This document shows positions 12,621-25,800 of a stretch of 64,000 bases of DNA, piece by piece. The stretch's first letter is position 1. Every line of letters starts with the position of its first letter. The notes beneath the pieces were generated by a model. It worked only from the letters and a program-made list of their open reading frames with translations, did no database searches and had not been told where the DNA came from. The position numbers and the translations under genes are program-made. The stretch comes from Parus major (lineage: Eukaryota > Chordata > Aves > Passeriformes > Paridae), in assembly GCF_001522545.3 (NCBI RefSeq), contig NC_031773.1, positions 18,176,302 through 18,240,301 of the forward strand. The letters run 5' to 3'.

Positions 12621-15581
12621 AGCCCAATTCCACTTTGAAAGAAAAATGAAGGACTACAAAAACCCTAAAACCCCACATCACAAATCATACATAACACATG
12701 GCAGAGCAACTAGACAAAACATGCTAGAGCTGGCAGGACGTATGGAAGAGCTGTACGTATGTGTGATGTGTTCAAAGCTGCATGCATTTCCTATTAACAT
12801 ACATACAGGGTAAAATCCATAAAGTTTTTTGCTTCATCAGTAAGACTAAAAGTAAATAAAATTCCATTTTTTGTCTTGAGGCATCAGTTGCAAAGACAGA
12901 ATTTAGCTGACTAATGTTAATCAGAGAGATCAGAACAAAACACCCTCTCCCTCACATATATACATACACATGCTGGCCAAGTGAGACATTGATTTTTCTC
13001 CAAAATAAATTGGTGTTTTGTTGGTTGGTAGTCTGACAATAAGGCATTACATCTTAACATTCAACCTACCTTCATTTCAATCTATTATAAAAGTGTAGAT
13101 AAACGCTGTACATATTACTCTGGTGTGGATACTACCTTACATGGAAATAATACTGTGAAGGCACATACTTATAATTTCAACAAGCTTGTAACAATTTTAT
13201 GTCCTGGAATAAATATGGGTAGCATTTACAAAAGGTGTAAAAATGATAGTCTTTTTTTTAAATTTAACACATCCATTTTGATCCTTCTCTAGAGTCTGTC
13301 TCTAAGCTACCCCTGAATGGACCTCTTCTTTGAAAGATATCTCACCAAGTTCAAGCATATTTTATAAATGCACAAAACCCAGCATATTGTGTCTACAAAC
13401 CCAGGAAAGGATTATTTTCTGAGAGAAATAAAAGCATTTCTTTCTTGACTGAAAAAAATAAACAGTGTCACAAAGCCACTCTGTGCCAGAACCTTATCAC
13501 ATTTTCTGCTCTGCATGCATGACAACCCCTGAACTAGTGTAGTTATTTTTATTGATTTACTCTTTTTTTCTAAGTATATTTAGAAATTTAGTATATTTAT
13601 ATTTTCTGAGTATATTATTAAATATAAAAACTATCCTTATAACTTCAATATAAATAGCTTCTTACAAAAGAAATTTCTTTTTATAACTTTTTATAAATGA
13701 CTGATCTGCATTTTTATACAGAGATATTTTGTTGGTTTTTCATTAATTGATATTTGGTGAGGAGGGAAAAAGCCACCCGCAGAAGTGATTTTTTTGAGAG
13801 AAAAAAGATATACAGTAGTTCAGTAAATTCCTTATCAATAACTGTCTTCCCACAAATGAGAAGAGACTGCACAAATCTGTCTCTGGATACTGTACACCAA
13901 GTTGAAGTCAATTTGTCTGACTGGGGCACGTGACTGTTTGTTTTGAGGGAACACCATCACAAATGGGAGAGCATGAATTGAAGAAAATGGTAAGACATGG
14001 CACACAAAAGACCAAAGGGCTTCAGAGTATGAAACTACACTGTGAGAAGGTTTTCAGAGATGGAATAAATGCCACTGTCACTCAGCAAGTAGACTTTGGA
14101 GAGTCAGAATTTTTTACTGTAAATAGTTGCCATGAGAAGGGGTTTAAATCTGCCTGAAATTAGAGGAAATATTTAGCTGCTCCATGTGTTCCAAATGAAG
14201 AGGAAGAACTCTCCCCAACTTTCTTCAAAGGAGTTAACAACTTCTCTCGCCCTTACCACCATTTCCTTATTTTATTTTGTGAGAATCTGATGCACTGAAA
14301 CTTTTCTACTTAAATTATATTAAATTTCTTGCTCTATGAACTCCTTTGAACTGTGGATAAGCAATTCCGATATTTCAACTGGTAATCATTTATATTTATT
14401 GATCAGTTTTTGAATATTAATATACTTAGAAGAGTACATTTGGAATTAAAGTCTGTCTTAAAAAAAAAGGCCAACATGAAAAAATTAGTAAAAATACTAC
14501 TTCTCAACACTTCTCTATTTGACAAAGAGGTAAGTGATTTTTAAAGAAAAATAAAATAAAATTGATAGAATTACATCTGTTTTGAAGAGAGGAAAGGAAA
14601 TATTCTATGCAGAATCATGCAGAAAATCAATTATGAGCAGGGAATTAATCAAGCTCATAACTGAAAAGAATGTTCACACTACATGTATAAAACAGACCTC
14701 TTTTTCTCTTTTTTAATTAATGGATTAGATTGATGAGAACCTTGGGACAACATTTTAATTCTGTAGTTTAGAAATCATCTCCTAAATAAAAACATCTCAT
14801 ATTTCACAGAAGTATATAAGCATTCAATAGTTATACAAACTAGGATACTTGCAAGTCTTAATTTAGGATAAATATGACTTAGCAAAAAACCAAAACATCA
14901 GTGTGTTATCAACACCATCCTCAATACATATGCAAAGTACAACATATAACAGCTACAAAGAAATTATCTGTACCCTAGCTCAAAGCAGGACAATAATGTA
15001 AAAGTCAATTCTACAATGGAAAAAGAGAGGAAATTTTATTAAAATATAATAAAAAAAATGTGGAGACTAATAACAGAGTTTGTCATTTAAACCTTACCAC
15101 AACAAAAAAAATTAAAAAATAAACAAACAAAGAAAGCAAAAGAATACTTGTATTTTGGAACATAAGCTGAAAGTCAGCCCTTTTGTTTTCAGGTGAAACT
15201 ATGGTCTGAGGCTGTAACTTGCTCAAACGTAATGGAAAAAAAGAGGATGGATTTGGCAGAGGGATAGATTCAGGTATCCGGAGTCTTCTCAAAAAGTTAA
15301 GAAAGCATTCAGAGTTGCAGTCGGACCTTATTAAGCAGGTGAGAGCTGTATTTCAGCCATGGAGGGCTTTCTGAATTCTGACAAGTGCAGCACATCTGTC
15401 AGTCTTTTCATGTTTCCCTTGAAGCCTCGTCTAACAGCTGTTTTCCCTTGGCACTTCCTTCTGTCCTTCATTCTCACATTCCTCCACCTCTTTTTTGTGT
15501 TGCCTTCTGTCCTGTTGCCAGCTTTTCAGCAAAATCCTGTTCTCGTGGTAAAGGTAGCCCAGAAACTGATGATTTCAGAAA
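12621..15581. other. Unique AT-rich non-coding DNA
   Basis: No gene or transposable element recognised. The region is very AT-rich at 13550-13720, with runs of TATATTTA-type words. Open frames of 69-75 codons at 13714-13929 (-), 13930-14157 (+) and 15083-15292 (-) have no recognisable domains. Confidence 0.65.
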
Positions 15582-15623
15582 ATACTTTTAATTTGAAGAT
15601 ACATACTTTTAATCTGAAGATAT
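15582..15623. repeat. 21-bp tandem duplication (two copies)
   Basis: The unit atacttttaatttgaagat plus two bases occurs at 15582-15602 and again directly at 15603-15623 with one or two mismatches. It is a small local duplication, probably from replication slippage. It lies inside a 135-codon chance open frame. Confidence 0.85.
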
Positions 15624-15876
15624 ATACATCAATTTGCTTATTTAAAAAGCTACTTCAGGAACTGGATATCAGTATCCCTGTGATAGATATAGAAGCAAAG
15701 ATATACACATCACTTCAGACTGAAAGGGAAATGGACTCTCTCAGACTTCATAGCTTCTATGAATAGGAATGTAGCACATGACCCCAGGAATAAAAAGACA
15801 GATTCAAAAATTATTCAAGTTACTAGGGTTTTAACAGTAGAGGGAAAGAAACAATTAGATAGACAGATAGACAGAT

Positions 15877-15929
<53 letters not shown>
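15877..15929. repeat. (TAGA)n tetranucleotide microsatellite
   Basis: A pure run of 13 TAGA units spans 15877-15929. Imperfect units with AGAC interruptions precede it from about 15855. Runs this long and pure are normally length-polymorphic. It is the only long tetranucleotide repeat in the window. Confidence 0.97.
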
Positions 15930-17937
15930 GAAAGATCAACAATTGTTTCCACTGATTTTACTCATATTCATTATATAAAATGCTATATGATTTTAATAGT
16001 TCTAAATTGTATGTATTTTATATTTTCCTATAATCTAGCCATTCCATAAAATCTGTCATCAGAAACAAAACTTGCTGTCACCTCTTACTTTAATTCTGAT
16101 TACAAAAAGAAACAACATAATAAGTATTTGAATTTCTAACATTACATACTTAACACTCGATGAAAACAGCAAAACATCTTTTTTTGTGAAGTTAGAACAT
16201 TATTTCCATATATTCAAGCATAGAAAAAGCCATATAAGTTTTAACAAATGAATTCATAGGTATCATGTTATGCTGCTGGAAAGCCAAAGTAGTGAAGAGG
16301 CTAGATGTGTCAACTAAATTGAATTATTCACTGGCTTCCACATAAATGGAAGCATATATCTCATATAAGACAGTCATTTAAGTGAGCCTGGAAAGAGAGG
16401 TGGGATACAAGAATGATGACAGCAGTGCATTTCCACAGAACACACAGAATATTTATCAACATTTTTTTATTTTTTAACTCATTATCATGCATGTCTGTTT
16501 TGCTTAATGTGCCTTCTATGAAAACCATGAATACACTCCATAGCAAATCAAATCTGTTGTGGTGACCAGAGTCACATATCCAGCACTAAATATTTTTGCC
16601 ACTTTCCTCACTACATACATACTATGTGTGACAAGTTTTCTCAGCTTGAGGGAGCCTTTCCCACCCTTCTTCTCTTCCCTTGCATGGTTTTGAGTTTTGG
16701 GGGTTGTTTTTTGCCTTTGGCCACACTCATATCCTCTTACTGTCAGGAATAATTTATATGGATTTATTCCAAGCATCCATAAGTACCGGATCTAATCCAT
16801 TAGTTTAAAAAAAGATCAGTTATTAAATATGTAGAGTAAGCATTCTTTTCAGTTATGAGCTTGGTCAATTCCCTGCTCCTAACTGATTTGCTGCATAACT
16901 CCGGGTACAATATTTCCTTTCCTTTCCTCTTCAGAACAGATGTAATTCTTCCTCTCCAGAAAAAATAGACAAGAACTTCTTGTAAATGATAGCAAAACAT
17001 GCACAGTTCAATCTGTAACCACACTGAAAAGGCCTATATGTCAAAAACACAATCATTTTCAAGCTGCATAAATATTAAACTGCATAAAAATTCATCTATT
17101 ATATATATTGAATTTATTTTCAAATTTCAGTGTGAAACAGAACATAATTATTTTCAAATACATCAAGGAGACTGAGTTTCCTTTGCTAACAAAACAAGGG
17201 TTAGTTCCAGCTGAGCATAAGTCTTACAGTAATCACACTTCACTTAATGATAAAGAGTTCCTTCACTTTAAACTGAGAGCAAGATTCCTCAAACACCTAA
17301 TTACGACACATTTCAGATTGTGCTGTGTCATTAGAGAACAAAATGGTTTTTTTGAATGTTCTTCAGGGACATGGACTGATCTCATACCCTGAGGATAACT
17401 GTGGTGCACCTACAGCACTGAGTGTGTAAGTGTGCTTTTAGTTTGAATATTCTGATATCATGGCATGTGTACATTCCATTCTTTCAAAGCAACATTTTTT
17501 AGAATGAAACTAATTATTTGCATGGATTAGGGTCCCAAGTATAGTAGTGGGCCTCAGTTTCCCTGGCCAGCCACTATTGGAACCTCTGCCAACAGCTCCT
17601 GTCCATTGACCCAGGAGAGCTGGACAGCGTGGGTAGCTTTGCAGAATAGGGTTGGTTTTTTTTTAATTGTTCTCTGTCTTCTTAAGTACTTTATAATCTT
17701 CTTATGAAGAATTAGTGAAGGAAAATATATATCTGAAATTTTTTATTTTGCATTTGACAACCACCAGTAGATAAGGAGAAATCACTAGGGTTTAAGGTTC
17801 TCAGAGAATATATGACATCTCAAAAATTACAATGGTCAATTCTGTTGTTAATTTAGTCATACTAAACAGTATTTATTATTTGTGATGATATTCACCTATA
17901 ATCAGGAACTTTCTAAACAGCAAATATGGGAAATTTT
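15930..17937. other. Unique AT-rich non-coding DNA
   Basis: No gene recognised. A short GC-richer patch at about 17530-17650 (containing ctggccagccactattgg) is not assignable to a repeat family by eye. The remainder is AT-rich with short chance frames. Confidence 0.6.
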
Positions 17938-18285
17938 CATGATGACCAGCGAGCTGGAGAATCTCACCTATGAAGACAGTCTGAGAGAGCTGGGGGTGTT
18001 CTGTTTGGAATACAGAAATCTTTGGGAAATTCTCATTGTGGCCTTCCAGTACCTTAACTGGGCTTATAAAAAGGAAGGAGAGGAATTTTTTATGCAGACA
18101 GTGTCAGGACAAGGAGCAATGGTTTTAAACTAAAGGAAGGCAGGTTTACAGTAGATGTTAGAAAGACATTCTTTACTCCATGGTGGTGAAACATTGGAAC
18201 AGCATGCCCAGTAAAGCTGTGGATACCCCTTCCTTGGAAGTGTTCAAGGCTTTGTTGAAAGGGACCCTGAGCAACCTCATCTCAT
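17938..18285 (+). mobile_element. CR1: CR1 LINE, 5' part of a split copy
   Basis: The sequence follows the CR1 3' region in order: 'cacctatgaagacagtct' near 17966, 'gggcttataaaaaggaag' near 18059, 'aatggttttaaactaaag' near 18118, and 'aagctgtggatacccctt' near 18214. It then breaks off at the words 'gagcaacctcatctc' near 18270. The same copy resumes at about 18796, after a second CR1 in the opposite orientation. The 84-codon open frame at 17882-18133 lies mostly in this untranslated CR1 region and is not a gene. Its start at about 17938 is the original 5' truncation point. Confidence 0.9.
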
Positions 18286-18795
18286 GATTATAGAATCACT
18301 AGAGCTGGAAAAGACATCCAAGATTATCAAGTCCAACTTCTGATGAATCTCCCTGTCAATTTGACCAGAACACCAAGTACCATACCCAGTCATTTCTTGA
18401 ACTCTTCCAAGGATGATGAAGATGGTCTTCCACCACTACCCTGGGCAGTCCACTACAATGCTTGACAATCTTTTCAGTAAAGAAATTATTCCTGTTTTCC
18501 AGCCTGAGCCTCTCCTGGAGCAACTTTAGGTGTCAAGGTTATCCTGTTACCTGTTGCCTGGAAGAAGAGGCCAACCCACATCTGGCTACACTCTTCATTC
18601 AGGCAGTTGCAGAGAGTGGTAAGGTCTCTCCTGAGACTCCTTTAGTCCAGGATAAACATCCCCAGCTCCCCCAGCTGCTCCTGATAGGACTTGTGTTCCA
18701 GACCCTTCCCCAGCCCTTCTCTGGATACCTTCCAGCATCTCAATGTTTTTCGTGAAGTGTGGGGCTCAAAGCTGGACACAGCACTCCACAGTCCC
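18286..18795 (-). mobile_element. CR1: CR1 LINE inserted inside an older CR1
   Basis: Read on the minus strand this is a CR1 3' end of about 510 bp. On the plus strand it begins with the reverse complement of the terminal region ('tagaatcactagagctgg', 'atcaagtccaacttctg'). It continues through 'actaccctgggcagtcc' near 18434, 'gaagaagaggccaaccca' near 18560, 'cccagctcccccagctgctc' near 18661, 'cccttctctggatacc' near 18714 and 'ggacacagcactccacag' near 18773. The 97-codon frame at 18462-18755 (+) is antisense to this LINE and is not a gene. Because it interrupts another CR1, it inserted later. Confidence 0.9.
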
Positions 18796-18893
18796 TGAAT
18801 TACATCCCACCCCATAGTAGGGGGGTATGAATTAGGGGAACTTTTGGGTCCATTTCCAACCCTAATACTTTTATGACTCTATGAATCAATTCT
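18796..18893 (+). mobile_element. CR1: CR1 LINE, 3' part of the split copy
   Basis: This resumes the CR1 broken off at about 18285. 'catagtaggggggtatgaa' corresponds to the family's CATGGCAGGGGG-type block, and 'gtccatttccaaccc' to the conserved TCCCTTCCAACCC block. The copy ends in the terminal repeat 'tatgactctatgaatc'. About 15-20 bases of the expected element seem to be missing at the junction, which fits a small target deletion when the second CR1 arrived. Confidence 0.85.
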
Positions 18894-21800
18894 ACTTTGA
18901 AAATATTTGCTAATTAACTCTCAGAAGATAGTATGAAGTTGTTATGGGTTATCGTCTTCAGTACCTGTATTACAGATGAAAACACTTACAGAAGAACTGC
19001 AGTTTGGTTTAGATATTGCTTAACAATTGGAAAATCCTTTCCTATTGAATCTGAACATTTTTGGTATGTAAATTTTCAAGACACTGTAATCAGAAAACCT
19101 TCTTCCCACCCAGACTGCCTTTATGAGCAGTGTCACATTTTAGTAGTTTCGTTTTCAATACAATCAGTACTGCCATCCCTTCCCCTTATAGGAACTTTTA
19201 CAGTCAATATAATAAATTAAAAAGTCTTGCACAGAATAGAAGAGTTTTCATGGATACAAGCATTATTAAATTAATGTATTTTTACAGAATATATTGATTA
19301 ATATATCCTATAAAAATTACACTAACTTAATTAACTTTGCATTTAAAGATCTAATAACCATCAGGGAAAGAGATTTACTGGGACACCTTTTCCAACACAA
19401 GCCTTTCTGTTTGCAGAGCTGTGAACACAAGCATGAAGGCACTACAAAGAGACCAACTGCAAGACCAAAACACAGGCAAAATTGAGGTTTGGAAGGTTTA
19501 CTTTTCTATAAAGTAGTTGTATTTGTAATATTAATTTAGAGTATTTCTATGCACAATTGGTTTTTTTAAAACAACTGTGTTGATCAGAATTTGTTTTAGA
19601 AAACTTTCAATGACTGTTTTTCAGTTTTCTAAATAAACTGCATATCTGTGATTTCCTCTGGTATTAGTGTTGAGCAATAAAATAATAAATTATAGGTATT
19701 AATCTAAAGTCTCTGTTCAATAAAAATCAGGACATTGTGTCCAATGTCATTGGGTCTCACTGAAGTATAAATAATAGAGTGTTCTCTGGATTTAATTTCT
19801 TTCAATTAATTGATAAAAAATTTCATCCATTTTTCCCTGGACAAAAAAAAAAAGTTTTGATGTTGTTTTGCATGATGTTGACTCCAATGCATCAATGTCA
19901 CTGAGTAAGGACTGTTAAGTCAATCAGACAGAGGTAGAGATTTGTGTTCAACATCCTGTAACTTCAGATAAGCTGATAGAGCCAGCATGCAATTCAATAT
20001 ACAGAATTTTGCTATTGATTAAAGCATTCATTACCTTTCTGGTTTTATTACCAGCAAGTCATGGTTATGCTTAATTGGTGTTTCCATATTTTTCTCTACA
20101 GCTGCAGATTTGCAAATATAAAAAGAGGCTGTTTTTCTCTTAAATTAGATAATCCTCTACATTGACACCTCTACATTTAAGATTTGGCTTTGGTTCAAAT
20201 TGCAGAAAGTCCCATTTAGACAATATGTCTTGATTGTCATACTGTAATGGTCAGGAAGCATTTTATTAGACTGGTAACTGGCTCTGCACTCTTTTGAGAG
20301 TTTAGCAGGCCATTACATACAACATGGCAGAAACAGTACAGCACAGAGAAAAGAGCAATAACAGAAAAGAGAAGTTCTGTAAAATTCCCAGCTCACGAAG
20401 ATGGTACATACCAGCATGTTCTTTCTTCTTTGATCCTACACACCAGAAATCATACTCTTTCCCCACCAAGTCTAAAGGCAGTCCCATAGGGATGGTAAAT
20501 TACTGACTTACTATGCTAAAGCAAAGAAATCCTTCTTCCCCCAAAGTGCAGATTCTTCACTTTCAGAATTTTATATAAAAATACAGGGTTTTTCTTCCTT
20601 CCATAACATTGCTCAGAGGACTTCAGCCAAAATAAGGAAAACATGGCACTGTTAGACTCTGTTTCCAACTGCCCACATACTCATTCACCCAGTATCAACT
20701 CATCATATATAGGTATGCTGCTTTTAACAGCAAAGTAAAAAATGGACAGAAATTTTCAATTTAAATTTATCACTTTTGTTTAATTATTAGGTACTATGAA
20801 AAAAAAAAAGACACTGGGAGCAGATTTTTCTTATTCATTTGTTGACAGGAGAAGATGAAAGCTGTAAGTTCTTGCAATACCATGTGACCAGGATCCTCCT
20901 ATACCAACTCTTGTAACATTTGCAGATGAAAGAGATTATTTGCCACCACAAAGAGTTTATGATCTGTTTTTTCAATATCAAATTTGGATAAGAACAAGAC
21001 AAATCTCAGCATAATAGCCCTAACATCCGTTCTCTGAGGGGCTAATGGCTGTCAGATGTCTCACAGGAAAATTTCACTAATAATTTAAAGAAGGCAATGG
21101 GGTTTTGAGTATTACAGAAAGTTCTTCCTAAGTATGAGAGGCAACATGACAAAAAGTGTGAAGCTAATAGAACATTCAACATACCAATGATCCAAATTGA
21201 CATCAGAGAAAGATGCTGCCTGCAACCTGTCCTGATGTATGCATGAAGTGTCCTAATGATGATAATACTTTATATATGTGTAATGTGAGCAGAGGTACAT
21301 ATCCAGAAATGAAAGCTGAATGAATACAGTCTCAACACATTCAGGTTCCAATGAACCTCTTTATGACAGCTTTAGTCAGTTTGGTTAAAAAAACAGTGAG
21401 GAAAATCAGAACATTTCAATAGCAATAAGTACAAACTTCAGACAACATAATAAGTGACAAAATAAACATATTCTGTCAACAATATCTCCTCTCTAACATT
21501 CTTGTGTTCCCTGGACTACTTCTCATCTTTATTTTTTTGTTTGTTTTCTTCATAGGCTCCAACTACACTGAAGACAGCTGGAAGTTCTTTAATTCTGCAG
21601 ACAAACTCCTTTTATACATAACAGAAATGCAACTCCACATAGTAGTAACAAGTGCCAACTTTTAATTTTTAGAGAGGTGAGAACTCGTAAGATCAAAAGC
21701 ATCCCTCTAACAAATTGATAATTCTTATTTTCAGGAACTTCCTGAGTTGTTTTTTCACATAGCATGACAATTTCCCCAAGCTGAAAAGTGAAAGAAAGCA

Positions 21801-22440
21801 ATTCCTTCCATATGTCAGCTTTTTAATAATCAATTAAGTTAACAAGAGCTCTGCCATCTGCACCTGATCCAGTGACAGAATAGCACTCCCAGAGGGGGAG
21901 CATCTTCAGCTTGCATTCACCTGAATCACAACTAATTAAGAAGATAAGCAGAGAAATCAAAGGGAATGAAAGAACAAGCAAGGTAAAGTCCCAGATGGAG
22001 GGAGGAAGCAGAGATGGAACTTTACCTGACCAGCAGGAAAACATTAAATCTGAGCTGTTTCATTGTAGAGAAATAAAATGTCAAACTATCAATAGTGGTA
22101 AAAGAGTAACTTCAGGTTGAATAAAAGGCCTCATTTACAAAGGTTGTCCATACATCAGTCAGATTCAGTTTTTTAAACTTAATAACAAATTTAAGCCTTA
22201 AGAGGATACACAAGAACAAAACACTGGTCCAAAGCCAAACTCTTGCAAAAATAAGTATGCCTGAATCCAGGTATAGAGGAGAGGAGCAACAAATGATATC
22301 TGAGAAACCTCACTGACAATTCAGTTCATTGCCCTGAGTTGCCTTTTGATCCTACATCATTAGAAAAATAGCTGTGCATCTTAATTTTGAATGTTCAATG
22401 AAGATGTTAGAGTTGAGAATCAACAGCAAAAATACATAAA
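18894..22440. other. Unique AT-rich non-coding DNA
   Basis: No gene or repeat family recognised. Short A runs occur near 19842-19853 and 20800-20809. Opposed open frames near 20302-20506 are shadows of each other and carry no domain. Confidence 0.65.
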
Positions 22441-22830
22441 TTACAGATTACTTCTGTGGGGTGGCTTCTGCTGTGGTTCAGTGCAGTAGAATTGGAGAGC
22501 AGAGGGAAAGCAGAGGAAGTAGCTGCTACACAGCCACAGAGAGGTAGAGTTCTTCCAGTTGTGCCACAAGTTGATAGTGAGCTGAATATTTTGGAGAGCA
22601 TGAGGGAGGGAGAATTGGATGCAAGAGCAGCCACTGTACAGACACACCTACCCAGTTTGTTGAAGCACCAGCACCTGCACATGCTCCACACTGGCTGAGT
22701 TGAGCTGACTGCCAGTCAACAGCCCCTGGTAAGCTTTTGGCCTGGGCCAGCTCACACTCCTCCCAATGGTCATGGCTCAGCATGTGAGCAGCTCATGAGC
22801 AGCTTGTCCCTTTTGGTGGTTGACACAACT
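22441..22830. other. GC-richer islet, unclassified
   Basis: This stretch is less AT-rich than its surroundings. It holds overlapping frames on both strands, including an 80-codon frame at 22456-22698 (+). The frame has no recognisable domain. CAGC/GCTG words are frequent near 22660-22805. It may be a decayed mobile element or pseudogene. I cannot name a family. Confidence 0.35.
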
Positions 22831-25800
22831 ACTACCATAGGTGTAGGACTTTTCCTTTATTCAGGAATATATCTGGACATATTGAACTTGCTAGTATAGG
22901 ATATGCATTAAATGTACTTTACAGCATCCAGTTGTCTCTTCCAAAAGAACAGAAAACCGTAAGGACAATCAAAAATCCTTTCTGAAAACTTTCTGAAAAG
23001 GACATAATCACCAAGGCATCAAGAGTGCTATGACCACCATCCACAGCGCTGTTGACTTGGTACTCCTTGAGCTTTTTAGTGAATTAGGGAAGAAAAATTG
23101 AAGGTCTTGCTTCAAATCCAGATGGCTTTAAGTTTTTGATGTATGTGAGGTCAAATCAGAGCTAGCATACTTCAGCTAGATTTTGGTCCAAAATTAAATC
23201 ACATTTTGTACGTGTTCCTCACACTGATGACCACTGCCTCCTGGCTGTGACTATGAGTGCCTTTTTAGAACAAGGCAAACATCTTTCACCTCACCTAATT
23301 AGGATCTGTTGCATCACACCACATGAGAGAGAAAAGTACCCTTATTTATCAAGCCTGTACAAAAAAAAGAAAGTTGCCTACATAATGAGTTATATTTTTC
23401 CTAATTTCAAGTGTGACAAAAATAAGACAGATCACCAAAAATACTGAAAGACATAGATACCTTGAGAGAAACTGTAGGCAAATTACATGTGGAGCCTTCT
23501 TATATTTTCTAAAAAGACATAGCTATAAAATATTCAGAGCTTATCTAGTCAGCTGAGTTAAGCATAGAGAAAGACAGCTTGAGGATAAAAAGCAGTAGCA
23601 GCAGCAAACAGCAGGTATTCAGCATATATTAAAAAAGTGTATTTCTCCCTGTAAAGGCCACATACACTTACAAATCCTACTGTAACACAAACCAAGTACA
23701 GACAATGAAAAAAGGTCTTTCTGATATTTTAAACTCTTTACTGCAGGTAATATTTACTGGTCATTATCATATATGCAACTTCAAATAAGATTATTCTAAG
23801 ATGAGAAATTTGTTCAAGCTACCTGCATTTATTAAAAACTATATCAAAGATCCTCAAATTAGGATTGAGAACATATGGCTCTGCTACTTTTAAAGTCTGT
23901 GGTAAAGAATATATGGCATAAATTCACAGATTAGGAAGAAAAGCCCCTATTTCTGTAAATTTTTTTTCAACCTTAAAACATATATGACAATTCCTAAACT
24001 TAATTTTATTTTTATCACACTTACCCTTTAAAACCCAACAGTATATAGTTATATTTTTTTAAAAAATCTGAGTAGTTATAGCCTCAGTGCTAATAAAATT
24101 ATTTGATTGGCAAACTTTGGCACTAAAAAGAACCCTTAAATATCAAAGTAAACCAAATCACAAAAGAACACAGAAGAAAAATTTTCAAGAAAATGGCTCT
24201 GATATTTAAGCTCAGCTAAATTCTTTCCTGTGAGACTTCAGTTGTTTTTCATATAAAGGGAGTCCTTTGTTCAGATTCAGAGGCAGACCTCAGACATCCC
24301 CATGCCAGGGCAGCATCAGCATGATTCTTTTTAGTGAAGATGAGGCCCAAAAGCTTATTTACTTACCTAAACATGTTTCTACAATACAAAAGAGAGAATT
24401 GTTTTCCAGTGAAACCTATCCCCACATTCTATGGAGGACTTAGTAGCAGAGTATTGTCGAGTGACTCTTGTGCTAGACTCTTTTATGATCTGGAATGTTT
24501 TGAGAAATTCCACATTACCTATGTCAAATAGTAATCTCCTTTATCTTCCAGAGATAAAAAATGCTTTACCTGAAGTAATTTACTTGTCCGTTTTCAGCCT
24601 AGAACTTTTATTGATGGTAACTTAATCTACCCTCTACTTACAACCTTAGACTATTAGTAGTACAGATATGTTAAATAAATCATCCTCTTAATTTAGACCT
24701 GGTCAGAACTCTGGAGCAGGAAGCTTTAGCATGAGATATGTTGTGTGAAAGGGAACAAAAAACCCAAACCAGACCAAACCAAAAAAAAAAAACCAAGCAA
24801 GAAAACAAAAAAACAACAGCAAAACCCCTGTTGATAAAGATGCCCCTGTACTTTAGAACACAATGCTTTGGTGAGTAGGCAGCCTGGCCTTTGTAAACAG
24901 AGTAGTCTTGATCTGCTTAATTAACAACTTTAAGAATTGGATCTGAACTGAAGGGGAGACCTGGCAACTCTGGCATAGAAGCATTTAGTGCTTGAAAAGC
25001 TCTAAAACTGGAAAGTCATTTTACAGTCTTCCAAATCAAAGCTAAGTAGCACCACAGATGTTTTTAGAATTAACTGAAACATGGATGCATTCCATTCTTC
25101 CACCTCAAAAGAGATAATACAGATTCTATTACACTAGGTTGAAAGTCAGGACACAGCTGCTGTGAGTAAATCCTGTCTGCTGTGAAAACATAGCCTGGAA
25201 GTCTCTCATGTAAACAGGCCTTAGTCTCCTTTATGTTCTGCAAAAATTGCACAATCTTTTCATCTTTTGCTATGTTAGAGCATTAGCATGCCTTAATTCA
25301 AGGCTGAAGAGGTGGAAATTTAAGCAAGAGTATATTGCCAGGGCTGTATCCTCTTTATTTTGCCATCCCACCTTAAGCATACTATGTGGCAGGAAGACAA
25401 GAATTTGTCACCTTCTTCTTAAGTGTTTCCACTTCAAAAGTTCCACAAACTGGGGCTGTTCACTGAGATGAAAAGAAGTCATGGACAACACTGCAGTATC
25501 CCAAAGATTCTATAGTGGACTATAACATCTGTGCAGCAATCTTAAGGAGTTCACAGGTTCATCACTTGTCCCTGTAGCGTGGTCTGCTACCACCTGTCTG
25601 CGAAAGGTGGCAAACAAATAGGTCACAAAAGAAAAGCCAAATAGGGGACCTCTAGGACATCTGCTGCTCACTCCTTTTAGCTCAGTAAGTAATGGAAAGG
25701 CATATGATTTATTAGAGATTTCTTAGAGAGTTAAAGGGATAGGAACGGGAGAGTAAGAACAGAAGATGAGTTGGTCATTGGCAAATTATTTAGATGCAAA

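Noticed and set aside
15359..15766. 135-codon plus-strand frame with a hydrophobic N-terminal part
   Set aside because: It contains the 21-bp slippage duplication, overlaps another frame at 15385-15591, and shows no known domain.
17882..18133. 83-codon plus-strand frame
   Set aside because: It lies mostly in the untranslated 3' region of a CR1 LINE.
18462..18755. 97-codon plus-strand frame
   Set aside because: It is antisense to the inserted minus-strand CR1.
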